Source: DATDPY01 sp964395765
Lineage (GTDB): Bacteria; Bacteroidota; Bacteroidia; Cytophagales; Cyclobacteriaceae
Reading direction: 5' to 3'
DNA length: 9,492 nt
Assembly: GCA_964395765.1 (NCBI GenBank)
Contig: CAYNCU010000163.1
Location: forward strand, 1-9,492
The first letter of the stretch is position 1, and each line of letters starts with the position of its first letter. The notes beneath the pieces were generated by a model. The model was not told where the DNA came from, did not search any database, and saw only the letters and a program-made list of their open reading frames with translations. This document shows positions 1-6,441 of this stretch, piece after piece. Both the position numbers and the translations under genes were made by a program.

Positions 1-169
1 ATTCCTCCGCCTTAAACATTTCAGTAAGTTTAAGTATTGAATCCTTAATGTCTTGTTCAGGAATTTCGGTCCCGAACATTTCATTCAGGCAACTTGTGAT
101 ATCTTCCTCTTTTACCGGTTTGGAAGATACGAAAATCAGAGCCTCAATATGATTGGCAAGAAAATCCAA
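1..169 (-). CDS. scpB: Segregation and condensation protein B (ScpB), N-terminal part, runs off left edge
   Basis: ScpB partners ScpA and SMC in the bacterial condensin that compacts and segregates the chromosome in the cytoplasm. Fifty-six codons are visible. The reading starts MDFLANHIEALIFVSSKPV and continues with SCLNEMFG and IPEQDIKDSI, matching the first winged-helix domain of Bacteroidota ScpB proteins (an HIEALIF-type opening, then a CL-EMFG-type helix). The family is usually about 190 to 250 residues, so most of the protein lies outside the window. No ATG or GTG lies in frame between the preceding gene's end and the conserved region. The best start is TTG at 169-167, one base after the TAG stop of the dksA-like gene, which suggests translational coupling in one transcript. 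No Shine-Dalgarno sequence is visible, as is common in this phylum. The family call is from recognised sequence similarity; the start codon is inferred. Confidence 0.8.
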   Translation of the reverse strand, partial: MDFLANHIEALIFVSSKPVKEEDITSCLNEMFGTEIPEQDIKDSILKLTEMFKAEE

Positions 170-170
170 A

Positions 171-557
171 CTATTTGTTTTTCGCCAATTTAGCTTCGAT
201 GGAATGCATGGTATGCGGAACTGCTCTCAGCCTCTCTTTGCTGATCAGTTTCCCGGTATCAACACAGATACCGTAGGTACCGTTTTTTATCCGGATCAGT
301 GCGCTTTCGAGGCTATTAATAAATTTTTGCTGTCTCGCGGCAAGCTGGCTCAGACTCTCCTTTTCCATCGTATCGGACCCGTCTTCAAGGAATTTACTTG
401 AACCGGCAGTGTTATCCGTCCCGCTGTCATTGCTCCTGCTTAAGGATTCCTTGATATAATTCAGCTCTTTTCTGGCTTTATCAAGTTTTTCCAAGATAAG
501 GGTTTCGAATTCGTTTAACTCCTTATCGGAGTACCTGGTTTTTTCTTCCTTGCTCAT
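171..557 (-). CDS. DksA/TraR-family transcriptional regulator with degenerate zinc finger
   Basis: This is a 128-residue protein of the DksA/TraR family, whose members insert a coiled coil into the RNA polymerase secondary channel and often act with ppGpp. The N-terminal half (about residues 10-90) is highly charged and predicted helical, fitting the two-helix coiled coil. At its presumed tip, D59-G-S-D62-T-M64 resembles the DxxDxA motif, with Met in place of Ala. The C-terminal part (residues 93-123: GTYGIC, TGKLI, KERLRAVP, SIEAK) aligns with the C4 zinc-finger region. However, only C98 remains: the CxxC partner is T101, and the second pair is replaced by S119 and A122. Zinc binding by the usual four cysteines is therefore impossible. 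This cysteine-poor form is common in Bacteroidota. The start ATG is at 557-555, with an AT-rich leader upstream. scpB follows after one base. The family is secure; the regulatory targets are unknown. Confidence 0.88.
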   Translation of the reverse strand: MSKEEKTRYSDKELNEFETLILEKLDKARKELNYIKESLSRSNDSGTDNTAGSSKFLEDGSDTMEKESLSQLAARQQKFINSLESALIRIKNGTYGICVDTGKLISKERLRAVPHTMHSIEAKLAKNK

Positions 558-701
558 TATTTAATATATTTTATTAATATTCTTTACGAAAATTTTAAAT
601 GACAGTTTTAGCTCTTCCAGGATATTGAACCGCAAATTTCTCAATTTATATTCTATTTAAGAAAAAAAATTTCATAATTGGTATAAAATAAACTCAGAAA
701 C
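558..701. promoter_or_regulatory. Divergent AT-rich intergenic region between dksA-like gene and asparaginase gene
   Basis: These 144 bases separate two divergently transcribed genes and must hold both promoters. The stretch is strongly AT-rich. On the minus strand, GAAATTTG (complement of 633-640) matches seven of eight positions of the Bacteroidota -7 consensus TAnnTTTG, but no clear TTTG -33 box accompanies it. On the plus strand the only promoter-like string is TATAAAAT at 682-689, only 12 bases before the ATG at 702, which would leave almost no leader. No Shine-Dalgarno, riboswitch-like structure or repeat is evident. That promoters are present follows from gene orientation; the exact boxes are weakly supported. 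Confidence 0.4.
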
Positions 702-1709
702 ATGCGAAAGTCAGCCCTGGTTTTTCTCTTAATTGTGCTCCATACCGTTTTTTTACTGAATGCACAGAGCCCGGCAGGCCCTATAACTATCGTAATTCAT
801 GGGGGGGCCGGAACCATCCGGAAATCAGAACTTAGCCCTCAAATGGAAGCTCAGATTCGGGAAAAGCTGAAGGAGGCTTTAACAACAGGGTATCATGTGT
901 TGGATACAGGAGGAACCTCGATAGAAGCTGTTATATCCACTATTAAAATTCTTGAAGATTCCCCGTTATTCAATGCAGGGAAAGGCGCTGTTTTTACCCA
1001 TGAGGGGAAAAATGAACTGGATGCTGCCATTATGGACGGTGCAACATTGGAAGCCGGTGCCGTGGCAGGCGTTACGATTGTAAAGAACCCTATTACTGCC
1101 GCATACGCTGTAATGATGAAAACTCAGCATGTTCTTCTTGCCGGGAAAGGAGCCGATGAATTCGCAATACAACAGGGCCTTGATATTGTTGATCCCTCCT
1201 ATTTTTATACCGAAAGAAGATATAAAAGCCTGCTTAAAGCAAAGCAAGAAGAAGAAGGTCATGGAAACATTGACACACCGGAACATAAATTCGGAACCGT
1301 AGGATGCGTTGCACTTGATCAATACGGGAACTTGGCAGCCGGAACTTCAACGGGCGGGTTGACCAATAAAAAATTCGGCAGGATTGGGGATTCTCCTATT
1401 ATCGGTGCAGGAACGTATGCCGATAATAATACCTGTGCTATTTCAGCTACCGGGATCGGGGAATATTTCATGAGAAAGGTAGTTTCGTACGATATTGCAG
1501 CAAAAATGAAATACCTTGGAATGTCTCTGAAAGAAGCTGCCCAAAAAGAAATAATGGAGGAATTACCTTCCTTTGGGGGTAGTGGTGGCGTGATCGGTCT
1601 GGACAGGCAAGGCAATTTTACTATGGTTTTTAATACAGAAGGAATGTACAGGGGATTTATAAAAAAAGGCGGTGAACCGGAAATATTTTTTTACGGAGAT
1701 CAGAAATGA
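702..1709 (+). CDS. Exported isoaspartyl peptidase / L-asparaginase (type 2, Ntn-hydrolase)
   Basis: This 335-residue N-terminal-nucleophile hydrolase of the asparaginase-2 family (as E. coli IaaA and plant/human ASRGL1) is expected to cleave isoaspartyl dipeptides and L-asparagine. It would be made as a precursor that self-cleaves into alpha and beta chains. Visible motifs are HGGAG at 33-37, NAGKGAVFT at 91-99, the autocleavage/nucleophile site GTVG with T199, GTSTGG at 214-219 (T217 in the usual second active-site threonine position), and R227 and D230 in GRIGDSP for substrate carboxylate binding. All key residues are intact. The N-terminus MRKSALVFLLIVL followed by FLLNAQ is a Sec signal peptide cleaved near residues 20-22, with no lipobox cysteine, so the mature enzyme should be periplasmic or secreted. 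Its last 10 bp overlap the end of the convergent lamin-tail gene. Physiological substrate is not deducible: peptide scavenging or repair-product turnover are both plausible. Confidence 0.93.
   Translation: MRKSALVFLLIVLHTVFLLNAQSPAGPITIVIHGGAGTIRKSELSPQMEAQIREKLKEALTTGYHVLDTGGTSIEAVISTIKILEDSPLFNAGKGAVFTHEGKNELDAAIMDGATLEAGAVAGVTIVKNPITAAYAVMMKTQHVLLAGKGADEFAIQQGLDIVDPSYFYTERRYKSLLKAKQEEEGHGNIDTPEHKFGTVGCVALDQYGNLAAGTSTGGLTNKKFGRIGDSPIIGAGTYADNNTCAISATGIGEYFMRKVVSYDIAAKMKYLGMSLKEAAQKEIMEELPSFGGSGGVIGLDRQGNFTMVFNTEGMYRGFIKKGGEPEIFFYGDQK
1700..1709. other. Convergent tail-to-tail overlap of two genes
   Basis: The TGA of the plus-strand asparaginase gene (1707-1709) and the TGA of the minus-strand lamin-tail gene (1702-1700) lie inside each other's coding sequence, giving a 10 bp antiparallel overlap. 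No hairpin plus T-run terminator can be placed between the genes. Each transcript must therefore end inside the other gene or by a factor-dependent mechanism. Confidence 0.85.
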
Positions 1710-4700
1710 GTTCCAATGGCTACTTTATCGAGAAAAGTTTTTTCCGTTCCATCCGGGTTATACACCTCAAATGAAATTATATAATATCCGGTCGCCGCAA
1801 TTGATCCGTTTTCTTTCTTTCCATACCATATAAACGCCCCTGAAGTGGATAAAGAAACATTTTTAGCCAGGAAACGGACCAGGGAACCGTTAATATCGAA
1901 TATTCTTAAATTGCCCACATAACCTGGTTTATTAAAATTGTAATAAATCTTAGTAAAGTCGGAAACGCCGGGATTATTCGGAAAAAAAACTTTAGGTTCT
2001 ATATGTATATTATTTGATAAAATCGAATCTGGCGTGGAAACCGAATTCATTTTGCCAGGCGTCCCGAATCCGGATTGAGCAGATGCTGAATGCCAGTTGG
2101 CCGGATCATTTGAAGGACCATCCGGATTTATTCTTTCCAGCGAAACCCCGTTTACATCATTAAACAGGCTGAACTGCATATCCTGGGTGTAAGAGAATTT
2201 ATCGATTATCCTGTCATCCGCGGAGTATAAAATTATTTCTCCAGCGTCATTGTTCATGACAGGCAGCTTGTTGATCTCGACTATATTTTCAGAATTACAC
2301 TGCGGGTAATCATTAACGGTCCTGTTTTTATCGGTAGTAAATGCAAGAAATGCCCCCGGTTTGAGAATAAAGGGAATGGAAGATAGATAAGAATATGTTG
2401 AACTGTCGTCTGAATATTGGTTGGCAAAATGCCATTGATCAATATCAATGTATTTTTCCGATTGGTTATAGATTTCTATATAATCCACGCCACCGGGAAA
2501 AGGATTGAATAAAATTTCATTAATGACGAGGTCAAGACTGTCAGCTTTGGAGGGCAGGGAAAACCCTTCCGATATAGGATTCCGGATTAAATTGCCCGCA
2601 CAGTCAGTAACATTTTCGGCATCCAGCCGGTACGTCGTGGCCGGATCCAGTTGGGTATTCAGATGACAAATCATTTTATCAAGATCCGGGCAACTAAATC
2701 GATCGATAATATTTCGATCATTAATTTTAAAATTTCGGGTAAACAGATTTTCAACTGAAACGGGTTCGGAAAACCTGATTAATATACGAGAGGAATCAAT
2801 TGCTGAAACATTATCCATTTCGGGTCCGGATAAATCCGGATTTATGCCCTTTACTGAATTTTCCCTTCCCGGAGTTCCACCGGATGAATTCAATGACAGT
2901 TGCCAGTTTCCGGCCCTTCCACATGGATTTTTTGTATCTATCATTTCCATTGATACTCCTCCGGATTGCTTTTCGGAAAACCAGTCCGAATTATAACTGG
3001 CCTGACATATCCATTGACCGGTTGAGTCAAGCAATTCAAGGCTTCCGTATATGATATTCAAGGCAGGAATATCAGGAAGCCCGATGGCATGACCTAATTC
3101 CGTTCTTTCAAAAGGTAAAGGACAAATAACCCTGTATTCATGGGGTAGAATGCATTTATCGGGTAATAACAAAGTATCATTTCCGGCAATTAATCTGCAT
3201 TTAGCCAGGCTTAAAATGGAAGTGCCCGGATTAAATAATTCTATATATCTGGCTTCGGGCAGTCCTTTGGAAGGCTTTTCATTCGCCATTATTTCTGTCA
3301 TAAGGATATTTAGAAAGCCCGGCGACAGGCCTGACCCGATTGAAACGGATGTATCATTGGAGTAGGTCCCTGAACAGTCTTTAAGATCATGAACGTTTAA
3401 CCGGTAAGGGTGGCCGGGTTCCAGGGTGTCTTGCAAGCTCAGTGAAATAACGGAAGGGTTATCAGGAATAATATTTGAATTCAGAATCTGGATACCTTCC
3501 ATCGATAGATTCTTCGTTAAATCTCCAGTCGCCACAGGATCGGAAAATTCAAGTCGTATATTTTCCCCTGAAATCTCATAATCCCAATAACCTTTATTTT
3601 CATTTTTGACGATGTCCGAACAAACTGAATTTTTGGAGCCGGGAGTGCCGCCGTTGTCATTTACAGAGGCCAACCACGCCTTCTTTCCCCAACAGCGGAA
3701 TTGTGGGTTAATTAGTTCTACGCTCCAGCCTCCGTTCTTTTTATTACTGTCACCGTACCAGGAACCGGAAAAATCTACCTGATCGATTTCTGAACCTTCC
3801 TGATCCCGAAGGATCAATAATTCCCCTTCGTTATTGATTGTATTCCAGTTATCCATCCCGCTGACAGGACAACCATACCCTGAAAAAAATTTTGCAGCGT
3901 CTTTTTCACATAAAAGGGCATAGCCTCCCGGTATAATTACCAGGTTTTGAATAATTCTGTCATTGAAACTGCAACCTGACAAACTAATATAGTTTTTCGT
4001 CAGGTTAAGCAACTCTACATACTCATATGCCGGCAGATGAATGGGTGGGGACGGATCTGCCAGGATTTCATTAATGGCAATTGATCCGGGAAAGGCAACC
4101 GCCAGTTTGTAATAAATAAACTGATAATCCCCGGCCTCAATAATATTTCCTGAAAGATCTGATACCCCGGTTATTCCAATCGTATAGGTTTGATTATTGT
4201 TCAATTGCGGTTGAAAATACAATATGGAAGTGAGTGTAGCCGGGTTATATTCAACTGAATCCGGATGTCCTTCGCCCTGAAGCAAGTAATTATTTGTATC
4301 ATCAGCTTTCAGATGGGAAATTTTTTCGTTAAACCTGCAAGCCATTTTATTTCCCACGAGAGAATAAACAGTGTCGATTTTAGGAGGAGATGAATCGTGG
4401 AACTGATCGCCTTTGATTTTAAGATCGTCGTAAAAGAATTTATTACTTCTCGTTGACGTAAAATGGCAATAGATACCGAAATAAAGAGGCACCTGGTACC
4501 GGTTATCAAAGCATTTCCCGATATAATGAAAATCTGAAGATGTGGAATCGGAATAAAACAATTGCCAGTTACCTGATCGGTCACGGGAAGCTTTAATGGT
4601 AATATCAATTGATTTTGAACCGTTCAGTTTTTCGTCCCCTTCAATCAGGTTAACCTCAGCACCGGGGTAACCCTCTCGCCTGTATAAGCCTATATTATCG

Positions 4701-5053
4701 TTTTTCCCCCCAAGACGAACAAAATATCCGGAAACATAATAATTCAAATCACTTTCATCCGAGCAGATGTAAATGTCAGTAAAGTTATAGGCAGTAGGAT
4801 TGAAATTAAGCTTTACCCGGAGTTCCCATGTGGCGTCATAAAAATACCGGCTTGGAGTAGTAATAAAATCTTCACCCGAAGCCTTCGGTGCGTCGAGCCA
4901 TAACATCCCGTTATTTACGGTAAAATATCCTGAGTTATTTTCCCATTCCGGTTTATTCATTAAATCACCGTCACTGAAATTGTCGTTCAGTTGTGAAAAA
5001 GCAGGAAAATAAAATGTCAGGATTATGAAGCTGGTTGAGACAATTTTTTTCAT
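1700..5053 (-). CDS. Secreted multi-domain protein with three lamin-tail domains and Ig-like domains
   Basis: A large exported protein of unknown function; enzymatic motifs are not seen. The ATG at 5053 gives 1117 residues, opening MKKIVSTSFIILTF and ending the signal peptide at about FSQ. An upstream in-frame ATG at 5092 would add 13 residues and spoil both the signal peptide and the divergent promoter gap. Numbering from 5092: residues 35-235 form an N-terminal beta-rich, LamG-like region (DNFSDGD opening). Residues 236-330, 500-590 and 755-845 are Ig-like (SbsA/Big_5-type) domains carrying a D-[LC]-[SA]-G near their ends. Lamin-tail domains lie at about 336-490 (INEILADP, YEYVELLN), 594-748 (MTEIMANE, RYIELFNP) and 855-1018 (INEILFNP, YIEIYN), each closing with GTPGxxNSV. 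Residues 1033-1130 form a FlgD-like/type IX-style C-terminal domain (LRIFDINGSLVR, then TGYYIISFEV). Nineteen cysteines are present. Probable location is the outer surface or medium. Confidence 0.85.
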   Translation of the reverse strand: MKKIVSTSFIILTFYFPAFSQLNDNFSDGDLMNKPEWENNSGYFTVNNGMLWLDAPKASGEDFITTPSRYFYDATWELRVKLNFNPTAYNFTDIYICSDESDLNYYVSGYFVRLGGKNDNIGLYRREGYPGAEVNLIEGDEKLNGSKSIDITIKASRDRSGNWQLFYSDSTSSDFHYIGKCFDNRYQVPLYFGIYCHFTSTRSNKFFYDDLKIKGDQFHDSSPPKIDTVYSLVGNKMACRFNEKISHLKADDTNNYLLQGEGHPDSVEYNPATLTSILYFQPQLNNNQTYTIGITGVSDLSGNIIEAGDYQFIYYKLAVAFPGSIAINEILADPSPPIHLPAYEYVELLNLTKNYISLSGCSFNDRIIQNLVIIPGGYALLCEKDAAKFFSGYGCPVSGMDNWNTINNEGELLILRDQEGSEIDQVDFSGSWYGDSNKKNGGWSVELINPQFRCWGKKAWLASVNDNGGTPGSKNSVCSDIVKNENKGYWDYEISGENIRLEFSDPVATGDLTKNLSMEGIQILNSNIIPDNPSVISLSLQDTLEPGHPYRLNVHDLKDCSGTYSNDTSVSIGSGLSPGFLNILMTEIMANEKPSKGLPEARYIELFNPGTSILSLAKCRLIAGNDTLLLPDKCILPHEYRVICPLPFERTELGHAIGLPDIPALNIIYGSLELLDSTGQWICQASYNSDWFSEKQSGGVSMEMIDTKNPCGRAGNWQLSLNSSGGTPGRENSVKGINPDLSGPEMDNVSAIDSSRILIRFSEPVSVENLFTRNFKINDRNIIDRFSCPDLDKMICHLNTQLDPATTYRLDAENVTDCAGNLIRNPISEGFSLPSKADSLDLVINEILFNPFPGGVDYIEIYNQSEKYIDIDQWHFANQYSDDSSTYSYLSSIPFILKPGAFLAFTTDKNRTVNDYPQCNSENIVEINKLPVMNNDAGEIILYSADDRIIDKFSYTQDMQFSLFNDVNGVSLERINPDGPSNDPANWHSASAQSGFGTPGKMNSVSTPDSILSNNIHIEPKVFFPNNPGVSDFTKIYYNFNKPGYVGNLRIFDINGSLVRFLAKNVSLSTSGAFIWYGKKENGSIAATGYYIISFEVYNPDGTEKTFLDKVAIGTHF

Positions 5054-5124
5054 AATCATTACCAATATAATAAAGTTATTGGATATTTGCATGTCAAAAT
5101 TTTAATTTTTAACTGTATTGAATC
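5054..5124. promoter_or_regulatory. Divergent promoter region between lamin-tail gene and asd
   Basis: Seventy-one AT-rich bases separate the chosen start of the minus-strand lamin-tail gene from the ATG of asd. For the minus strand, TAACTTTA (complement of 5071-5078) matches seven of eight bases of the Bacteroidota -7 box TAnnTTTG. A TTTTG (complement of 5095-5099) lies 16 bases upstream as a possible -33 box, somewhat closer than usual. For asd, GATATTTG at 5082-5089 also matches seven of eight, leaving a leader of roughly 30 bases, without a clear -33 element. If the minus-strand boxes are real, transcription starts downstream of the ATG at 5092, supporting the shorter reading of the lamin-tail gene. 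Box assignments are tentative. Confidence 0.35.
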
Positions 5125-6117
5125 ATGAAACTGGCTGTCGTAGGTGCAACGGGACTTGTCGGCCGTGAAATGCTAAAAGTCATTGAAGAAAGGAATTTTC
5201 ATTTTGATGAACTTTTTCTGGTAGCCTCGCCGAATTCAGCAGGGAAAAAAATCCCTTTTAAAGGTAAGGAGTATTCGGTTATCGGATTGGAAGAAGCGGT
5301 CGCTTTGAAGCCCCATATCGCTGTGTTTTCTGCCGGGGGAAAGGTGTCACTGGAATGGGCTCCCAGGTTTGAGGAGGCTGGCACCGTTGTTATTGATAAT
5401 TCTTCAGCCTGGAGGATGAGCCCCGATCATAAACTGATTGTTCCCGAGATCAATGGCCATGAATTGAGAATTGATCACCGGATTATTGCCAACCCTAACT
5501 GTTCCACCATCCAGATGGTCCTGGCATTAAGCCAGCTCCATGTACGCTACAAAATAAAAAGGATCGTTGTTTCCACCTACCAGGCGGTAACCGGTACGGG
5601 GAAAAAAGCAGTTGACCAGATGATGAATGAAAGAAAAGGTATCGACGGTCCCATGGCTTATCCTTATAAAATTGATATGAATGTTCTTCCACAGGTAGAT
5701 ATATTTCTTGACAACGGGTATACTAAGGAAGAAATGAAGATGGTAAATGAGACCCAAAAAATATTTTCTGACCCGAGTATACACGTAACCGCCACTACCG
5801 TAAGAGTACCGGTTGTAGGAGGGCATTCAGAGGCCGTTAATGTTGAGTTTATCTCCGATTTTGATTTGAATGAAGTGAGAGACCTGATCGGTAAAACGCC
5901 AGGCGTCGTTTTAATGGATGATCCGGCGAAATTGGTGTACCCGATGCCCATTCTTTCGCACGGGAAGGATGAAGTATTTGTAGGTAGGATTCGAAGGGAT
6001 GATACACAGCCTCATACGTTGAATATGTGGATTGTATCAGATAATCTGCGAAAAGGTGCTGCAACCAATGCCATCCAGATAGCCGAATATATGGTGAGTC
6101 ACCACCTTATTTACTGA
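5125..6117 (+). CDS. asd: Aspartate-semialdehyde dehydrogenase (EC 1.2.1.11)
   Basis: This cytoplasmic enzyme makes L-aspartate-4-semialdehyde by NADPH-dependent reduction of aspartyl phosphate, the branch point to lysine/diaminopimelate, threonine, methionine and isoleucine. The 330 residues match the usual family length. The N-terminal Rossmann motif is VGATGLVGREM (6-16). Residues that bind substrate phosphate or carboxylate are near DNSSAWRM (R97). The catalytic cysteine is C126 in NPNCST, followed by the conserved STYQAVTGTG segment (Q153) and the acid/base histidine H234 in VPVVGGHSEAVN. The C-terminus has the expected GRIRRD and NLRKGAATNA motifs. All catalytic residues are present, so it should be active. 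It starts at the ATG at 5125, diverging from the lamin-tail gene. About 320 bp separate it from secA, so it is probably transcribed alone. Its peptidoglycan role makes it likely essential. The family call is secure. Confidence 0.97.
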   Translation: MKLAVVGATGLVGREMLKVIEERNFHFDELFLVASPNSAGKKIPFKGKEYSVIGLEEAVALKPHIAVFSAGGKVSLEWAPRFEEAGTVVIDNSSAWRMSPDHKLIVPEINGHELRIDHRIIANPNCSTIQMVLALSQLHVRYKIKRIVVSTYQAVTGTGKKAVDQMMNERKGIDGPMAYPYKIDMNVLPQVDIFLDNGYTKEEMKMVNETQKIFSDPSIHVTATTVRVPVVGGHSEAVNVEFISDFDLNEVRDLIGKTPGVVLMDDPAKLVYPMPILSHGKDEVFVGRIRRDDTQPHTLNMWIVSDNLRKGAATNAIQIAEYMVSHHLIY

Positions 6118-6441
6118 CCAAGTGATTTTATTCAGAAAAGGTAAGAGAAACAAAAGGTCTATCTATTTTTACGGCTGGGGATTCCTATTTAACAGCATCC
6201 AAAATAGTCATAAGATTTACCGGATATCCTTTCTATAATTAATAAAAATATAACCGGAAGAGAAGGAAAAAAATTGTCTTCAGGCTTATTTTTGCCCGTT
6301 TATAAATATTTATCCGGAAAGAATACGTTGTCATTTCTTCATCTTAAACGTATATCCGAACAGGGATCATTTAGAGTTGTTTAAATACATATTCATTATA
6401 AAACAATGTAATTTTGAACATATTGACAATTTGACCTCACC
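6118..6441. other. Gene-free AT-rich spacer between asd and secA
   Basis: These 324 bases hold no credible gene. Every frame is broken by stops, and the longest start-to-stop stretch noticed is a 31-codon minus-strand reading (6334-6239) with no recognisable product. No GC-rich hairpin with a T-run follows asd, so its terminator is not identified. The words TTATCCGGA/ACCGGA recur loosely at about 6215, 6254 and 6312 without forming a regular repeat, and a 12-base AT-only palindrome lies at 6302-6313. The right-hand end contains the probable secA promoter at 6409-6416. No tRNA or riboswitch-like structure was recognised by eye. Confidence 0.6.
6409..6416 (+). promoter_or_regulatory. Probable -7 promoter box for secA (TAATTTTG)
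   Basis: TAATTTTG is a perfect match to the Bacteroidota vegetative sigma factor (sigmaABfr) -7 consensus TAnnTTTG and lies 25 bases before the secA ATG at 6442, implying a leader of about 15 to 20 bases. The expected TTTG -33 box roughly 20 bases upstream is not evident; the nearest is a GTTG at 6376-6379, too far away. The match to the consensus is seen directly; its use as the secA promoter is inferred from position. Confidence 0.45.

Noticed and set aside
2816..2850. Repeated TCCGGAT words in the lamin-tail gene.
   Set aside because: They fall inside codons of the coding frame (Gly-Pro-Glu and Asn-Pro-Asp type stretches) and do not recur at a fixed spacing; coding bias explains them.
5054..5092. 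Upstream in-frame start (ATG at 5092) for the lamin-tail gene.
   Set aside because: It would put 13 extra residues before a well-formed MKKI signal peptide and leave only 32 bases to asd; the ATG at 5053 is more natural, although 5059 cannot be excluded.
6302..6313. Perfect 12-base palindrome ATAAATATTTAT.
   Set aside because: Made only of A and T in AT-rich DNA, with no longer stem, T-run or paired copy; too weak to call an operator or terminator.
6239..6334. A 31-codon minus-strand open reading (ATG at 6334, TAA at 6239) in the asd-secA spacer.
   Set aside because: Short, AT-driven composition, no ribosome-binding or promoter signal, and no recognisable protein features; expected by chance.
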